A stretch of 64,000 bases of DNA from Candidatus Faecousia faecavium (GTDB taxonomy: Bacteria; Bacillota; Clostridia; Oscillospirales; Oscillospiraceae). Below, in pieces: positions 28,564 to 37,004 of this stretch. How positions within the stretch are numbered: position 1 is the stretch's first letter; each line of letters opens with the position of its first letter. A model generated the notes under the pieces. It searched no databases and had not been told where the DNA came from. It saw only the letters and a list, made by a program, of their open reading frames with translations. The stretch is from NCBI GenBank assembly GCA_018712645.1, contig DVGO01000056.1, positions 124,001 through 188,000 of the forward strand, read 5' to 3'. The translations under genes were made by a program, and so were the position numbers.

Positions 28564-28592
28564 TTGCTTTTTTGGCGAAAGTTTGATATCAT
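28564..28592 (+). promoter_or_regulatory. Candidate promoter for rpmB
   Basis: TTGCTT-N17-TATCAT. Confidence 0.5.
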
Positions 28593-28657
28593 ATCAAAGC
28601 GCCTTTGGTAGGCGTAGTTTGTTGAGTAAACATCCGGATGGGAGGTGCAATGAAGAA

Positions 28658-28846
28658 ATGGCTAAGTGTGATTTTTGTGGCAAGGGCGTAACCTTTGGTA
28701 TTAAGGTCTCCCACTCCCACAGACGTTCCAATCGTGCATGGAAGCCCAACGTCAAGCGCGTTAAGGCTGTCGTTAACGGAACTCCCTGCCATGTGTACGC
28801 TTGTACCAGATGCCTCCGCTCCAATAAGGTCGAGCGTGCCATCTGA
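28658..28846 (+). CDS. rpmB: 50S ribosomal protein L28
   Basis: MAKCDFCGKGVTFGIKVSHSHRRSNRAWKPNVKRVK. Confidence 0.95.
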   Translation: MAKCDFCGKGVTFGIKVSHSHRRSNRAWKPNVKRVKAVVNGTPCHVYACTRCLRSNKVERAI

Positions 28847-28865
28847 TTTCCCGGGCATATAATTA

Positions 28866-28887
28866 CGTTGCTGACTTCTCAGCAGCG
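28866..28887 (+). terminator. rpmB terminator
   Basis: CGTTGCTGA cttc TCAGCAGCG TTTTTATTTT. Confidence 0.8.
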
Positions 28888-28948
28888 TTTTTATTTTGTC
28901 CGGCAGAATTTCCGCTCCACGAATTTGGCACAATTTGGCCCGAAAAAG

Positions 28949-29614
28949 TCACATTTCTTCCTGCCGATTGCCCCGAATGGTCTTCAGATAATTGTATACC
29001 GTAAAATTGGTAACTCCCAGCCGCTTTGCCACATACTCCACGGCTCCTTTTACGTCAAAGAGTCCTTTCTGCTCCAGCTTTTTCACAACTGCCAGTTTGT
29101 CTTCCTTCTGCATATAGGCTGCCGGTTTGTCCATCCGTTCCAGTTCCCTGCGTACCATGGATTCCACAATCTCGTTAATATCCCGGCAGGACCGCTCTGA
29201 AAATACATTGTCAATCCCGGCATCTGAAAATTCCGTGAGATTCCCCAAAAGCTTTGATGCAACCACATAATCCGTCAAATCCTGGTTGATGCACACACTC
29301 CCCAAAACACGCTGGGATTCATCCCGGATAAACAGGGTAGAATTGCGCAGGACCCTGCCGTCCGGCAGCGTGGTTCGGTAGTTGATCTGATCCGGCACAT
29401 CGTTTCCGTAGTTGTCCAGTAACTGTAAAAGCACATCCGTTGGGGATCCTCCGACCTTACGGTTGGTTACGTTTCCAAAAACCCCTACAATAGAATGATC
29501 TGCACGGCCCAGGTCATGCACAATCACCTCATAGCGCTGTCCTAAAACCTGAGACAGTCCCTCTGCCAGCTGCATTGCAGCCTGCAGCCCTGGGTGCAAA
29601 TTTTCCGTCTGCAT
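28949..29614 (-). CDS. YheO-like PAS/HTH transcriptional regulator
   Basis: ALGQRYEVIVHDL-like PAS start, C-terminal KRLGVTNFTVYNYLKTIR HTH. Confidence 0.85.
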   Translation of the reverse strand: MQTENLHPGLQAAMQLAEGLSQVLGQRYEVIVHDLGRADHSIVGVFGNVTNRKVGGSPTDVLLQLLDNYGNDVPDQINYRTTLPDGRVLRNSTLFIRDESQRVLGSVCINQDLTDYVVASKLLGNLTEFSDAGIDNVFSERSCRDINEIVESMVRRELERMDKPAAYMQKEDKLAVVKKLEQKGLFDVKGAVEYVAKRLGVTNFTVYNYLKTIRGNRQEEM

Positions 29615-29777
29615 CAAACCAGTCCTTTTTGCCAGCTTTCTTTTCCTCTGCCGTTCTCCACCGGCGGAAGATTGTCCGTCGTCGTGAGAGTAATATAGCA
29701 TTTAACCTGTAGGAAGTCAATATCGCATCCTGAATTTTACCTGAAACCGCTGACCAAGCCAAGAATCCAATAAGAAA

Positions 29778-29810
29778 CGCCGCCGAGCAGGGAACCCCTG
29801 TACGGCGGCG
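29778..29810 (-). terminator. Terminator downstream of UPF0597 gene
   Basis: CGCCGCCG..CGGCGGCG hairpin followed by TTTCTT on the minus strand. Confidence 0.7.
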
Positions 29811-29842
29811 CTTATGCAGTTTTTATAAAGCCGATTTTCCTT

Positions 29843-31126
29843 TCAGCACTGGGATTGGGTCATCATGCGAATGATTTCCCGGTCCGTCTGTTTCATACCT
29901 ACCCGGCCCAGGTGGCTGAAATTGTAAATGCTGTTTTCCACGCCCTTTACTACCAATCCATCACCGCCATAGAACTGATGCCCGTTGCGATACATCTCAA
30001 ATCCCAAAATTCCCGCGTCCACGGATACGGCGATTTTTGCGGCGCAGGAGGACTTGGCTCCGTCACAGACAATTCCGGATGTTATGGCCAGTGCATTGAC
30101 AATGGTATGGCTGACGGTAGCGGTGTCACCCGTAAGCAGGTAGGCAATTCCCGCCCCTGCTCCGGCACCGGCACTGACAGCGCCGCAGTAAGCAGACAAC
30201 CGGCCGATTCCCTGCTTTGCATGCAGAGTGATCAAATTGGATACCAGGAGTGCTCTAAGGAGCTTTTCTTTCGGAAGATTCTCTTCCTTGGCGTATTCTA
30301 TCACAGGCAAGGAAGCGGTCAGGCCCTGGTTGCCACTGCCGGAGGCAATGATGACAGGCAGCTCACAGCCGTTCATTCTGGCATCGGATGCGGCTGCTGC
30401 CCGGGCCTTAGCCCGGATTTTCACATTGTTTCCATAGACATGGATCAGCGTCTGGCCAATGGCCGCACCATACTTTCCCGTCATTCCCTCATCAGCAATG
30501 GCACTGTTATAGGCAATCTGCCGTTCCAGAATCTGGCCAACCTCTTCAAGATCACAGGAATCGGCAAAGTCGCAAATATCCTTCACATTCAGAAGGCTGT
30601 AATCCGGGGCATTTTCATCTACAATATCCAGGATTTCCTTATCCTTCAGAACCGTACCGTCCTTCTCAATGTGTACCAGGTTTGTGTGCTCGTTCACCGC
30701 CCGAACGGAGGCATACGCCTCACCGTGGTGCACCGTGACCGTCACATCCAGGACATACCCCGAATCCGCCGGAGCGACGGTTATAGGGGTTGTGTTCAGG
30801 TAATCTCTCAGACGCTCCTTTGCTTCCTCGCTGACATGGGCAATCACTTCCAGCTGAGCCCTTTCATCTCCGCCAAGAATGCCGATGGCCGCAGCAGCAG
30901 CGATGCCTTTGCTGCCATTGGTATTGGGAACCACAACGCTCTTTACGTTTTTAATAATGTTGCCGCTGGCTGTAATTTTCACCCGATCCGGAAGGGCGCC
31001 CAGTACGCTTCTTGCCATGGCAGCGCAATAGGCAATGGCAATGGGTTCCGTGCAGCCCATGGCCGGTATCAATTCCCGATGCAAAATCCGGACATAGGTC
31101 TGGTATACGATACTGTTTTTTTCCAT
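29843..31126 (-). CDS. UPF0597/L-cysteine desulfidase-like (serine dehydratase alpha-related)
   Basis: ELIPAMGCTEPIAIAYCAAMAR; VVVPNTNGSKGIAAAAAIG; ASGSGNQGLTASLPVI; CDGAKSSCAAKIA. Confidence 0.92.
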   Translation of the reverse strand: MEKNSIVYQTYVRILHRELIPAMGCTEPIAIAYCAAMARSVLGALPDRVKITASGNIIKNVKSVVVPNTNGSKGIAAAAAIGILGGDERAQLEVIAHVSEEAKERLRDYLNTTPITVAPADSGYVLDVTVTVHHGEAYASVRAVNEHTNLVHIEKDGTVLKDKEILDIVDENAPDYSLLNVKDICDFADSCDLEEVGQILERQIAYNSAIADEGMTGKYGAAIGQTLIHVYGNNVKIRAKARAAAASDARMNGCELPVIIASGSGNQGLTASLPVIEYAKEENLPKEKLLRALLVSNLITLHAKQGIGRLSAYCGAVSAGAGAGAGIAYLLTGDTATVSHTIVNALAITSGIVCDGAKSSCAAKIAVSVDAGILGFEMYRNGHQFYGGDGLVVKGVENSIYNFSHLGRVGMKQTDREIIRMMTQSQC

Positions 31127-31157
31127 GGAAACCTGTTTCCTTTCTTGATATCATCTG

Positions 31158-31191
31158 AAAAGTACCGATGAGTTAACTCACCGGTACTTTT
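31158..31191. terminator. Hairpin terminator
   Basis: AAAAGTACCGATGAGTTAACTCACCGGTACTTTT. Confidence 0.7.
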
Positions 31192-31206
31192 CCTTATTTA
31201 GCAGCC

Positions 31207-32181
31207 TTAGGCAAATTCCCTCTGGGCTTCCAGGGTATACTGCACATAGAAGGCAGCGCCGTTGAGCATGCTATCCTCGTCCAGATTAAACTTGTCCGAG
31301 TGCAGCTCGTACACACAATCATTCTCCGGCGTGCGGCAGCCTACAAAGGCATAGACGCCGGGGGTTCGTTCCAGGAAATAGGAGAAGTCCTCTCCTCCGG
31401 GCGTTCCTGGGAACTGGATCAGATGCTCTTTGCCGATGCTGTTTTCCACTGCCCGCTGAGAAATCTGGCTGCAGCGATCATCGGTAATGGTGGCCGGAAT
31501 ATCGATGTAATAATCGAACTCGTAGGTTGCCCGGTAGGCTTCACATGTCCCCTTGATGATCCGCTCGATGATTCCGGGCAGCTGCTTTTGCAGCTTGGGG
31601 TTGAAGGTTCTCACCGTTCCCGTGAGCTCTGCAGATTCCGCAATGATATTGGGCAGTGTGCCGCAGTGGAAGGTGCAGATGCTTACCACCACTGTATCAT
31701 TGGGCTTTACTTCCCGACTGGTGATGCTTTGCAGTGCATCCACCACCTTGGCACCCACATAAATGGGGTCTACTGCGCTTTCCGGCATAGCCCCATGACC
31801 GGATTTGCCAATGATTTTAATCTTCATAAAGCCGGCAGAGGTATATCGGGGGCCGGGGTCAACAGAGATGGTTCCGGCAGGCAGTTTGGGGAAAATATGC
31901 ATGCCCGCAATCAGCATAATGCAGAACATCATGTTGGCAGTGGCCGTCAGGCCCTCCGGAATAGAGCGGAACATATTGAACAAGGACACGGGAGTCCGTT
32001 CCACTGCATGGTAGCTGTCTGCCACGACGCGGGTCACGCCGTCTACGGTTTCCCGGTCATAGGCACCCGGGACCACAAAGTAGGAAATGATGGTGCACAG
32101 TACCACCATAACCAGCAGCGGGATAAAGGGGTGCATTGCTTTGCCCTGGGTCAGGGCTTTCTTTTCTTTTTTGATCTTCAT
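31207..32181 (-). pseudogene. In-frame chimera: N-terminal YfcC-family transporter (residues 1-93) fused to C-terminal M20D amidohydrolase (from residue 94)
   Basis: MHPFIPLLVMVVLCTIISYFVVPGAYDRETVDG..PVSLFNMFRSIPEGLTATANMMFCIMLIAG then MHIFPKLPAGTISVDPGPRYTSAGFMKIKIIGKSGHGAMPES..FPGTPGGEDFSYFLE; both parent proteins incomplete. Confidence 0.75.
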
Positions 32182-32293
32182 TGTCTTTCTCCTTTCAAAT
32201 TTCCGTTTGTCCTATTTCTGTTTGATGAAGCCCCTCCACCTCCCGTGAATTCATAATCCATTGTTAAAAGATAGTTGCTGTTATTTGACAATT

Positions 32294-33436
32294 CTATCTT
32301 TGAAACGACATGCCCAGTTTGATCAGGCGATACATCCGATCCGCTGCGTTGAGAAACAGAGAATCCGCACGGGCCAGCGCGTCTTCCTGAGAGGATGCAG
32401 CCCCCATACAGGAGATGGCGGCCACAATACCGCAATCATAGATTTCTTCAGCACCTTCTCCCATGCAGCCTACTACGGCCACTGCCGGCACGCCCTGTCT
32501 GGCACAGTGCTGACCGATGCCTGAGAGCACCTTTCCTTTCGTACTCTGATAATCCATCCTGCCTTCTCCGGTAACCACCAAATCCACATCTGCAATCAGC
32601 TGGTCAAAGTTCACCAAAGAAAGCACAGTCTCAATGCCGGAGCGGATTTCTACGTTGGAAAACGCCAGCAGCGGCACGGACAGTCCTCCGGCTGCGCCGC
32701 TGCCCTGCAAATCCCGCAAATGCTTGCCGCAGGCTGTTTCCACTACCTGGACGTAATTTTTCATTCCCGCTTCCAGCCGTGCCTGTTCCTCCGGACCGGC
32801 GCCTTTTTGTCTGCCGTAAACATATGTAGCGCCATCCGGCCCCAGCAGAGGATTCTTCACATCACACATTAGGATGAGATTGGCGTCTTTCAGCTGAGGG
32901 AGCATCTGGGTTGTATCAATGGATGCGACCTTCTCCAGCCCCGCACCATCAGGGCTGACGCTGTTGCCACTGGAATCCAGGAATCGGATTCCCAGAGCCA
33001 TAGCAGCGCCAATGCCGCCGTCGTTGGTAGCGCTGCCGCCCAACAGCAGATAAATATTGCGATACCCTTGCAGCAGGATATGCCGAAGCAGCTGCCCTGT
33101 TCCGATAGACGAGGCGTGAAGAACATCCAGCTTCCGGCCCTGAATCAGGGGCAAACCTGAAGCCTGTGCCATCTCCAAAATGGCGGTGGTATCGTTCAGA
33201 ATGCCATAGCGAGCATCTACCTCTGCACCCAAAGGGCCTGTAACCCGGCAGCTGGCATAATGGCCTCCCAGTGCATGAATCAGCGATTCCACCGTGCCTT
33301 CCCCGCCATCGCCGATGGGTAAGTCCACCATCTGGCAGTCAGGAAAATGCTTTCTGGTTGCCTCGTGCAGAAGCTCGATTGCGTGGAAAGAGGACATGGA
33401 ACCTTTAAATGAATCCGGTGCAAACAGGATTTTCAT
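32294..33436 (-). CDS. Glycerate kinase
   Basis: MKILFAPDSFKGSMSSFHAIELL..; PIGDGGEGTVESL; LLGGSATNDGGIGAAMALG; GEGRMDYQSTKGKV. Confidence 0.95.
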   Translation of the reverse strand: MKILFAPDSFKGSMSSFHAIELLHEATRKHFPDCQMVDLPIGDGGEGTVESLIHALGGHYASCRVTGPLGAEVDARYGILNDTTAILEMAQASGLPLIQGRKLDVLHASSIGTGQLLRHILLQGYRNIYLLLGGSATNDGGIGAAMALGIRFLDSSGNSVSPDGAGLEKVASIDTTQMLPQLKDANLILMCDVKNPLLGPDGATYVYGRQKGAGPEEQARLEAGMKNYVQVVETACGKHLRDLQGSGAAGGLSVPLLAFSNVEIRSGIETVLSLVNFDQLIADVDLVVTGEGRMDYQSTKGKVLSGIGQHCARQGVPAVAVVGCMGEGAEEIYDCGIVAAISCMGAASSQEDALARADSLFLNAADRMYRLIKLGMSFQR

Positions 33437-33503
33437 ATGGTTTCTCCGCCTTTCGTGATTTTGCATAACAAGTTTCTTTGATAATACCGAATCCTTTGGT
33501 AAA

Positions 33504-33566
33504 AAAACAACATTTTCCATCCTAAATTTTTTGCCATTTCTTGTTTTGACGATACAATGTTGTTTT
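33504..33566. promoter_or_regulatory. Inverted repeat upstream of glycerate kinase (possible operator)
   Basis: AAAACAACATT ..41 bp.. AATGTTGTTTT, perfect 11-bp arms. Confidence 0.5.
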
Positions 33567-33593
33567 ATTTGCCGGGATAGTGTGCAAAAAATA

Positions 33594-33631
33594 CCGCAGA
33601 GATTTATGCAGATCGCACAAATCCCTGCGGA
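33594..33631 (-). terminator. Terminator downstream of CdaR remnant
   Basis: Long hairpin CCGCAGGGATTTGTGC..GCATAAATCTCTGCGG on the minus strand. Confidence 0.65.
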
Positions 33632-33637
33632 TAAGTC

Positions 33638-33868
33638 TTATGGATACTCCTCTAGATAATGGTACAGACAGGTCATCAGCAGCTTGTCGTTGCCTGACTG
33701 GAAAGGGTTGATTCCCAGTGCGGTGCGGAGTTTGTTAATCCGGAAAACCAATGTGTTTTTGCCAGATTGGGATTGATCATGCCCTCGCCTCCATATTCCT
33801 GCGTCCTGTTTCAGCAGCTCACCAACTTGCCTTTCGCTGATTATAACAATTCGTGCCCGCAGGTGCAA
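33638..33868 (-). pseudogene. Remnant of CdaR/PucR-type sugar-diacid regulator (C-terminal HTH only)
   Basis: ..TLVFRINKLRTALGINPFQSGNDKLLMTCLYHYLEEYP resembles the C-terminal HTH of CdaR proteins; upstream part absent. Confidence 0.6.
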
Positions 33869-33908
33869 GTGGGAACTTTTTTACAGCTGGATGCCTTTGC
33901 CCCAACGA

Positions 33909-33938
33909 AAAAAGCCGAACCATATGGTTCGGCTTTTT
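33909..33938. terminator. Palindromic hairpin terminator
   Basis: AAAAAGCCGAACC atat GGTTCGGCTTTTT. Confidence 0.75.
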
Positions 33939-34005
33939 ACACAGCTTTGCGTCAGAGCTCTTTCAGAGGGCTTGCCATTTCTGGTGGAGATATTTTCAGA
34001 AAAAA

Positions 34006-34032
34006 AGACCCGAAGAATCAAGCTTCGGGTCT
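34006..34032 (-). terminator. Ancestral tRNA-Thr terminator, now separated from the gene by the element
   Basis: AGACCCGAAG aatcaag CTTCGGGTCT beside the tRNA 3'-end repeat. Confidence 0.65.
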
Positions 34033-34079
34033 TTTGGAGCTGCTAGCCAGATTTGAACTGGCGACCTCATCCTTACCAA
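34032..34079 (-). repeat. Distal att repeat (48-bp duplicate of tRNA-Thr 3' end)
   Basis: TTTTGGAGCTGCTAGCCAGATTTGAACTGGCGACCTCATCCTTACCAA identical to 40940-40987. Confidence 0.95.
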
Positions 34080-34324
34080 AACAATATAGCCTGTTGTGTT
34101 CTAACTTTTCTTGTTGTATAATCCTGTATTATAAAAGGTTTTATATTTGTTTTCAAAACTTTTTGCTGTGAAATGCTGTTGCCTGTTGTAGCTTGTTGTG
34201 TGGTGGTTTCTGTTGTAGGTAGTGGTTTTGTAGTGGTTTTTTAAGGGTATGAGAAAAGCCGCCCAGCAAACGCCAGACGGCTTCCCTAAAGGAGAAAATC
34301 TGCACCAAATGTGCAAAGGAAGGA

Positions 34325-34594
34325 TTATTCTTTTTTGGCTCTCTGTTCGTGGAAAGCCTTGTGTGCTGCGTTCAGCCGTTCACGCCGTTCCTGTTCCCAC
34401 ATTGCATTATAAAACGCATTCAAGGCACGCTCTGCCGATCTCCGGTCAGCTTGATATATTCGCTGCTGGTTCTTTTTGCGTTGCTGGTAACAGGCAGCAG
34501 CTCCGGTGCATTCCGGTTTCGTACACATCAAACAAACAGCGGCATCCCTGCGGCTGGCTTCTTCCTCTGTCAGCTTGTCAGCCATAGGCATCAC
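34325..34594 (-). CDS. Small Cys-motif protein of unknown function
   Basis: 89 aa; CLMCTKPECTGAAAC; overlaps the next gene by 17 bp. Confidence 0.65.
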   Translation of the reverse strand: MMPMADKLTEEEASRRDAAVCLMCTKPECTGAAACYQQRKKNQQRIYQADRRSAERALNAFYNAMWEQERRERLNAAHKAFHEQRAKKE

Positions 34595-34913
34595 CGTCCA
34601 GAATGCGCTGGATTTCGGTTGCTACCTTCTGGATATGTTCAGCTCGTTCTGCTTCTGTTCTAAATTTCAAAGGCTTCCGCAAGGGTTCGTCCAGACCTTC
34701 ACCCACACCGATTTCCGCTAGCTGCATCAGCAGGGCAGCATATATCTTGCCGCTTCCATAGCCCATAAACCGGGCATACATATCCTGCTGATCTTCCGTC
34801 AAATCGGAATACCGCTTACCATACCGCATAGCAGCCGCCACCGGAGCGAATGCTTGGGTTTCCTGTGCGACCTTTTCAAGCTGTGCCAGCTTCCTTTTGG
34901 ATATTCCTGCCAT
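34578..34913 (-). CDS. Unknown element protein
   Basis: 111 aa, tightly packed with neighbours. Confidence 0.65.
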   Translation of the reverse strand: MAGISKRKLAQLEKVAQETQAFAPVAAAMRYGKRYSDLTEDQQDMYARFMGYGSGKIYAALLMQLAEIGVGEGLDEPLRKPLKFRTEAERAEHIQKVATEIQRILDGDAYG

Positions 34914-34917
34914 AGCC

Positions 34918-35133
34918 TCAGCCCCTTTCGTCAGCGGTTGCCGTCTGGACAGCGTGCAGTAATGTTTCCATTGCCGGGTTATCCTTCACAGAAAAGGATA
35001 CAGAGGCATCCTGTGCGGCGATGTTAAACGCCATCAAACTGTTTACGGTCTTTGTGCTGCCATCCGGATATAGCACCTTCACCACGGAAGGGCTGTTACG
35101 CTCCAATTCTGCAAGCCGTTTCTTAAAGTCCAT
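34918..35133 (-). CDS. Unknown element protein
   Basis: MDFKKRLAELERNSPSVVKVLYPDGSTKTVNSLMAF; start at internal ATG. Confidence 0.6.
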   Translation of the reverse strand: MDFKKRLAELERNSPSVVKVLYPDGSTKTVNSLMAFNIAAQDASVSFSVKDNPAMETLLHAVQTATADERG

Positions 35134-35380
35134 AGTTTTCCTCCATCTGCCGGGCGATCTCTTGCAGGCTGGGTTCGGCTGGGTCAATAACGCCCAGCCT
35201 TACCAGATATTCACGAATGACACGGTTGCCGCCCAGAGCCATAGCTTCATAGCAAGCCCTGTCCATAGGTGTTAGAGCTTCCCACTTTTGGCAGAAGGCA
35301 TCAAAGGAAAGCGGCTGCTGTGTCCGATGCAATTCTTCCAAAGCCCGGAGGCGGTTTATAAAGCCCCTCATATCAGCCAT
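35123..35380 (-). CDS. Unknown element protein
   Basis: 85 aa, overlaps both neighbours. Confidence 0.6.
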   Translation of the reverse strand: MADMRGFINRLRALEELHRTQQPLSFDAFCQKWEALTPMDRACYEAMALGGNRVIREYLVRLGVIDPAEPSLQEIARQMEENYGL

Positions 35381-35954
35381 TCATAATCTGGGCAAGCTCG
35401 GAATTTTCACCCATAAACTGCTCGTAAAACTCCGGTCTTTTATGCCAACTCACACTCTTATTTGCAACATAGGGAACATTCTTCACCGTCTGGATTAAGT
35501 TGGCGTTTGGATATGCGACGGCACGCTTAATTCTAATACCGTTCTGGTCTGCATAATCAGCGATCAGCCGCTGCATTGTGTAATTTCCAGCGTGCTTATC
35601 AAACATCTTTTCAAGGTCAGTATCACGCAGCTTCACACCTACAGACAGCAGCTGTGCATCGTCCGTCAATGCTCCACCGTTAAGATGGTTTTCTGCTTCC
35701 AGCTCGGCAATATAGGCGGCGGTCAGCTTTTCAACCTCGATTTTTGCAAGGTCTGCGGCATCGTTGATCTGTCGCCGTAAATCTCTACGCTGCGGCTCTA
35801 AAACCTTGTTGATATGCTCCACAGAATACTTGCGGCGGTTGCTGATCTTTTCTTCTACGCCATCAAGTGCGGTCTGGGCTTCAATGCGTGCGGCAATGGC
35901 CTTCTTCACGATTTCATTTACAGCGGAAAAATATTCTCTTTTATTCATAATCAA
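35373..35954 (-). CDS. Unknown element protein, helical N-terminal half
   Basis: 193 aa; N-terminal half charged/helical, C-terminal YPNANLIQTVKNVPYVANKSVSWHKRPEFYEQFMGENSELAQIM. Confidence 0.65.
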   Translation of the reverse strand: MIMNKREYFSAVNEIVKKAIAARIEAQTALDGVEEKISNRRKYSVEHINKVLEPQRRDLRRQINDAADLAKIEVEKLTAAYIAELEAENHLNGGALTDDAQLLSVGVKLRDTDLEKMFDKHAGNYTMQRLIADYADQNGIRIKRAVAYPNANLIQTVKNVPYVANKSVSWHKRPEFYEQFMGENSELAQIMNG

Positions 35955-35969
35955 TAGTCCTTTCTAAAA

Positions 35970-36338
35970 TCAAAATTTGTCAGCGTTCTGGGCTGCTTCC
36001 AAAGCATCCAGACGGGTTAGAATGTTGGCGGCTTCGATGTAACGCAAGCCGTGGCGTAACAGGCTGTCAGCGGCTGATACTCGCACCGTGGCGGCTGTTT
36101 CTGTGCTGTCCAGCACCTCACACAGGGTATCAACTGCCAGCGTTAGCCGGGCTGATATGGCATCGCACGCCTCCGACAGAACGGCGGCTTTTGCCTTTTC
36201 GTACTGCTCCCGGAAGGCATCGTCATTCAGCCGATTTCTGATCGTTGCTTCCGACACATCGGCAATTTTGGCAGCTTTTCGCACACTTCCTGCTGCAAGC
36301 AATGCACCCAGAATTTTCTCGTCGTTCAGTTTCTGCAA
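35970..36338 (-). CDS. HTH protein of phage/terminase-small-subunit-like type
   Basis: MQKLNDEKILGALLAAGSVRKAAKIADVSEATIRNRLNDDAFREQYEKAKAAVL. Confidence 0.65.
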   Translation of the reverse strand: MQKLNDEKILGALLAAGSVRKAAKIADVSEATIRNRLNDDAFREQYEKAKAAVLSEACDAISARLTLAVDTLCEVLDSTETAATVRVSAADSLLRHGLRYIEAANILTRLDALEAAQNADKF

Positions 36339-36401
36339 GCGTTACACCCCCTTTATTCGTGGTAAATTTCAAAAATAACCTTCGGATAGCATCAAATAGT
36401 T

Positions 36402-36668
36402 TCATTCTTCATCCCCTGCCAGCTTTAGAAAATATTTAATTTCTTCGGTTGTCCATTTTGCAAAGGGGAAGCGTGCATCCTCTGGTTTTCCATATTGCAA
36501 GCCCAAAGTGCAAGCATATTCAGCCGCCACAAAAGGCACATCCATCTTTTCGGCAATAGCTTTCCTGCTCTCTGGCACATCACGCCAACGCTTGCAGAGG
36601 GTGAAAAAGGTTTCCTCTGGCTGGTTGCGTTCAATCGTTGCTAATCGGTGTAGCAAGGTCTTATTCAT
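36402..36668 (-). CDS. Unknown element protein
   Basis: 88 aa MNKTLLHRLATIERNQPEETFFTLCKRWRDVPESRKAIAEKMDVPFVAAEY. Confidence 0.6.
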   Translation of the reverse strand: MNKTLLHRLATIERNQPEETFFTLCKRWRDVPESRKAIAEKMDVPFVAAEYACTLGLQYGKPEDARFPFAKWTTEEIKYFLKLAGDEE

Positions 36669-36822
36669 CCGTTGCGTTCTCCTTTTCGTTCAGTTTCTTC
36701 TCCAATTCTTTAATCCGTCTGGCTTGACGGTTGATTACTTTCCGCTGGCGGTCTTTGTCCTGCTCAAGGCGTAGGATTTTTTCATTCAGCAAATCAATCA
36801 GCTGTGCGTTATAATCGGTCAT
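36661..36822 (-). CDS. 53-aa coiled-coil protein (not in the supplied ORF track)
   Basis: MTDYNAQLIDLLNEKILRLEQDKDRQRKVINRQARRIKELEKKLNEKENATDE; stop overlaps the start of the 36668 gene. Confidence 0.6.
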   Translation of the reverse strand: MTDYNAQLIDLLNEKILRLEQDKDRQRKVINRQARRIKELEKKLNEKENATDE

Positions 36823-36847
36823 TATTTCACCTTCTTTCGTGGAATTG

Positions 36848-37004
36848 GTACAGGTAGTACAGAGAAAACGCCATTTTGAAAAACTTTCCTGTGTACCACT
36901 ATGTATATATCTTTCTTTTTTTGGGGTTTAGGGGAATGTACTGTACTAACCGTACTAAAACCTAAAAACACATTGATATTAAAGGCTTTTTTGTAGTACA
37001 GTAC
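36848..37004. repeat. GTAC-iterated non-coding region, candidate replication origin of the element
   Basis: 8 GTAC tetranucleotides in 157 bp and a perfect 12-bp inverted repeat TGTACTGTACTA/TAGTACAGTACA (36937-36948 and 36994-37005) flanking AT-rich DNA, adjacent to the primase gene. Confidence 0.5.

Noticed and set aside
29855-31171. 438-aa plus-strand ORF
   Set aside because: Antisense to the UPF0597 gene.
34036-34079. Second tRNA gene at the left att
   Set aside because: Only the 3' half is present; sequence diverges after CCTTACCAA, so no cloverleaf.
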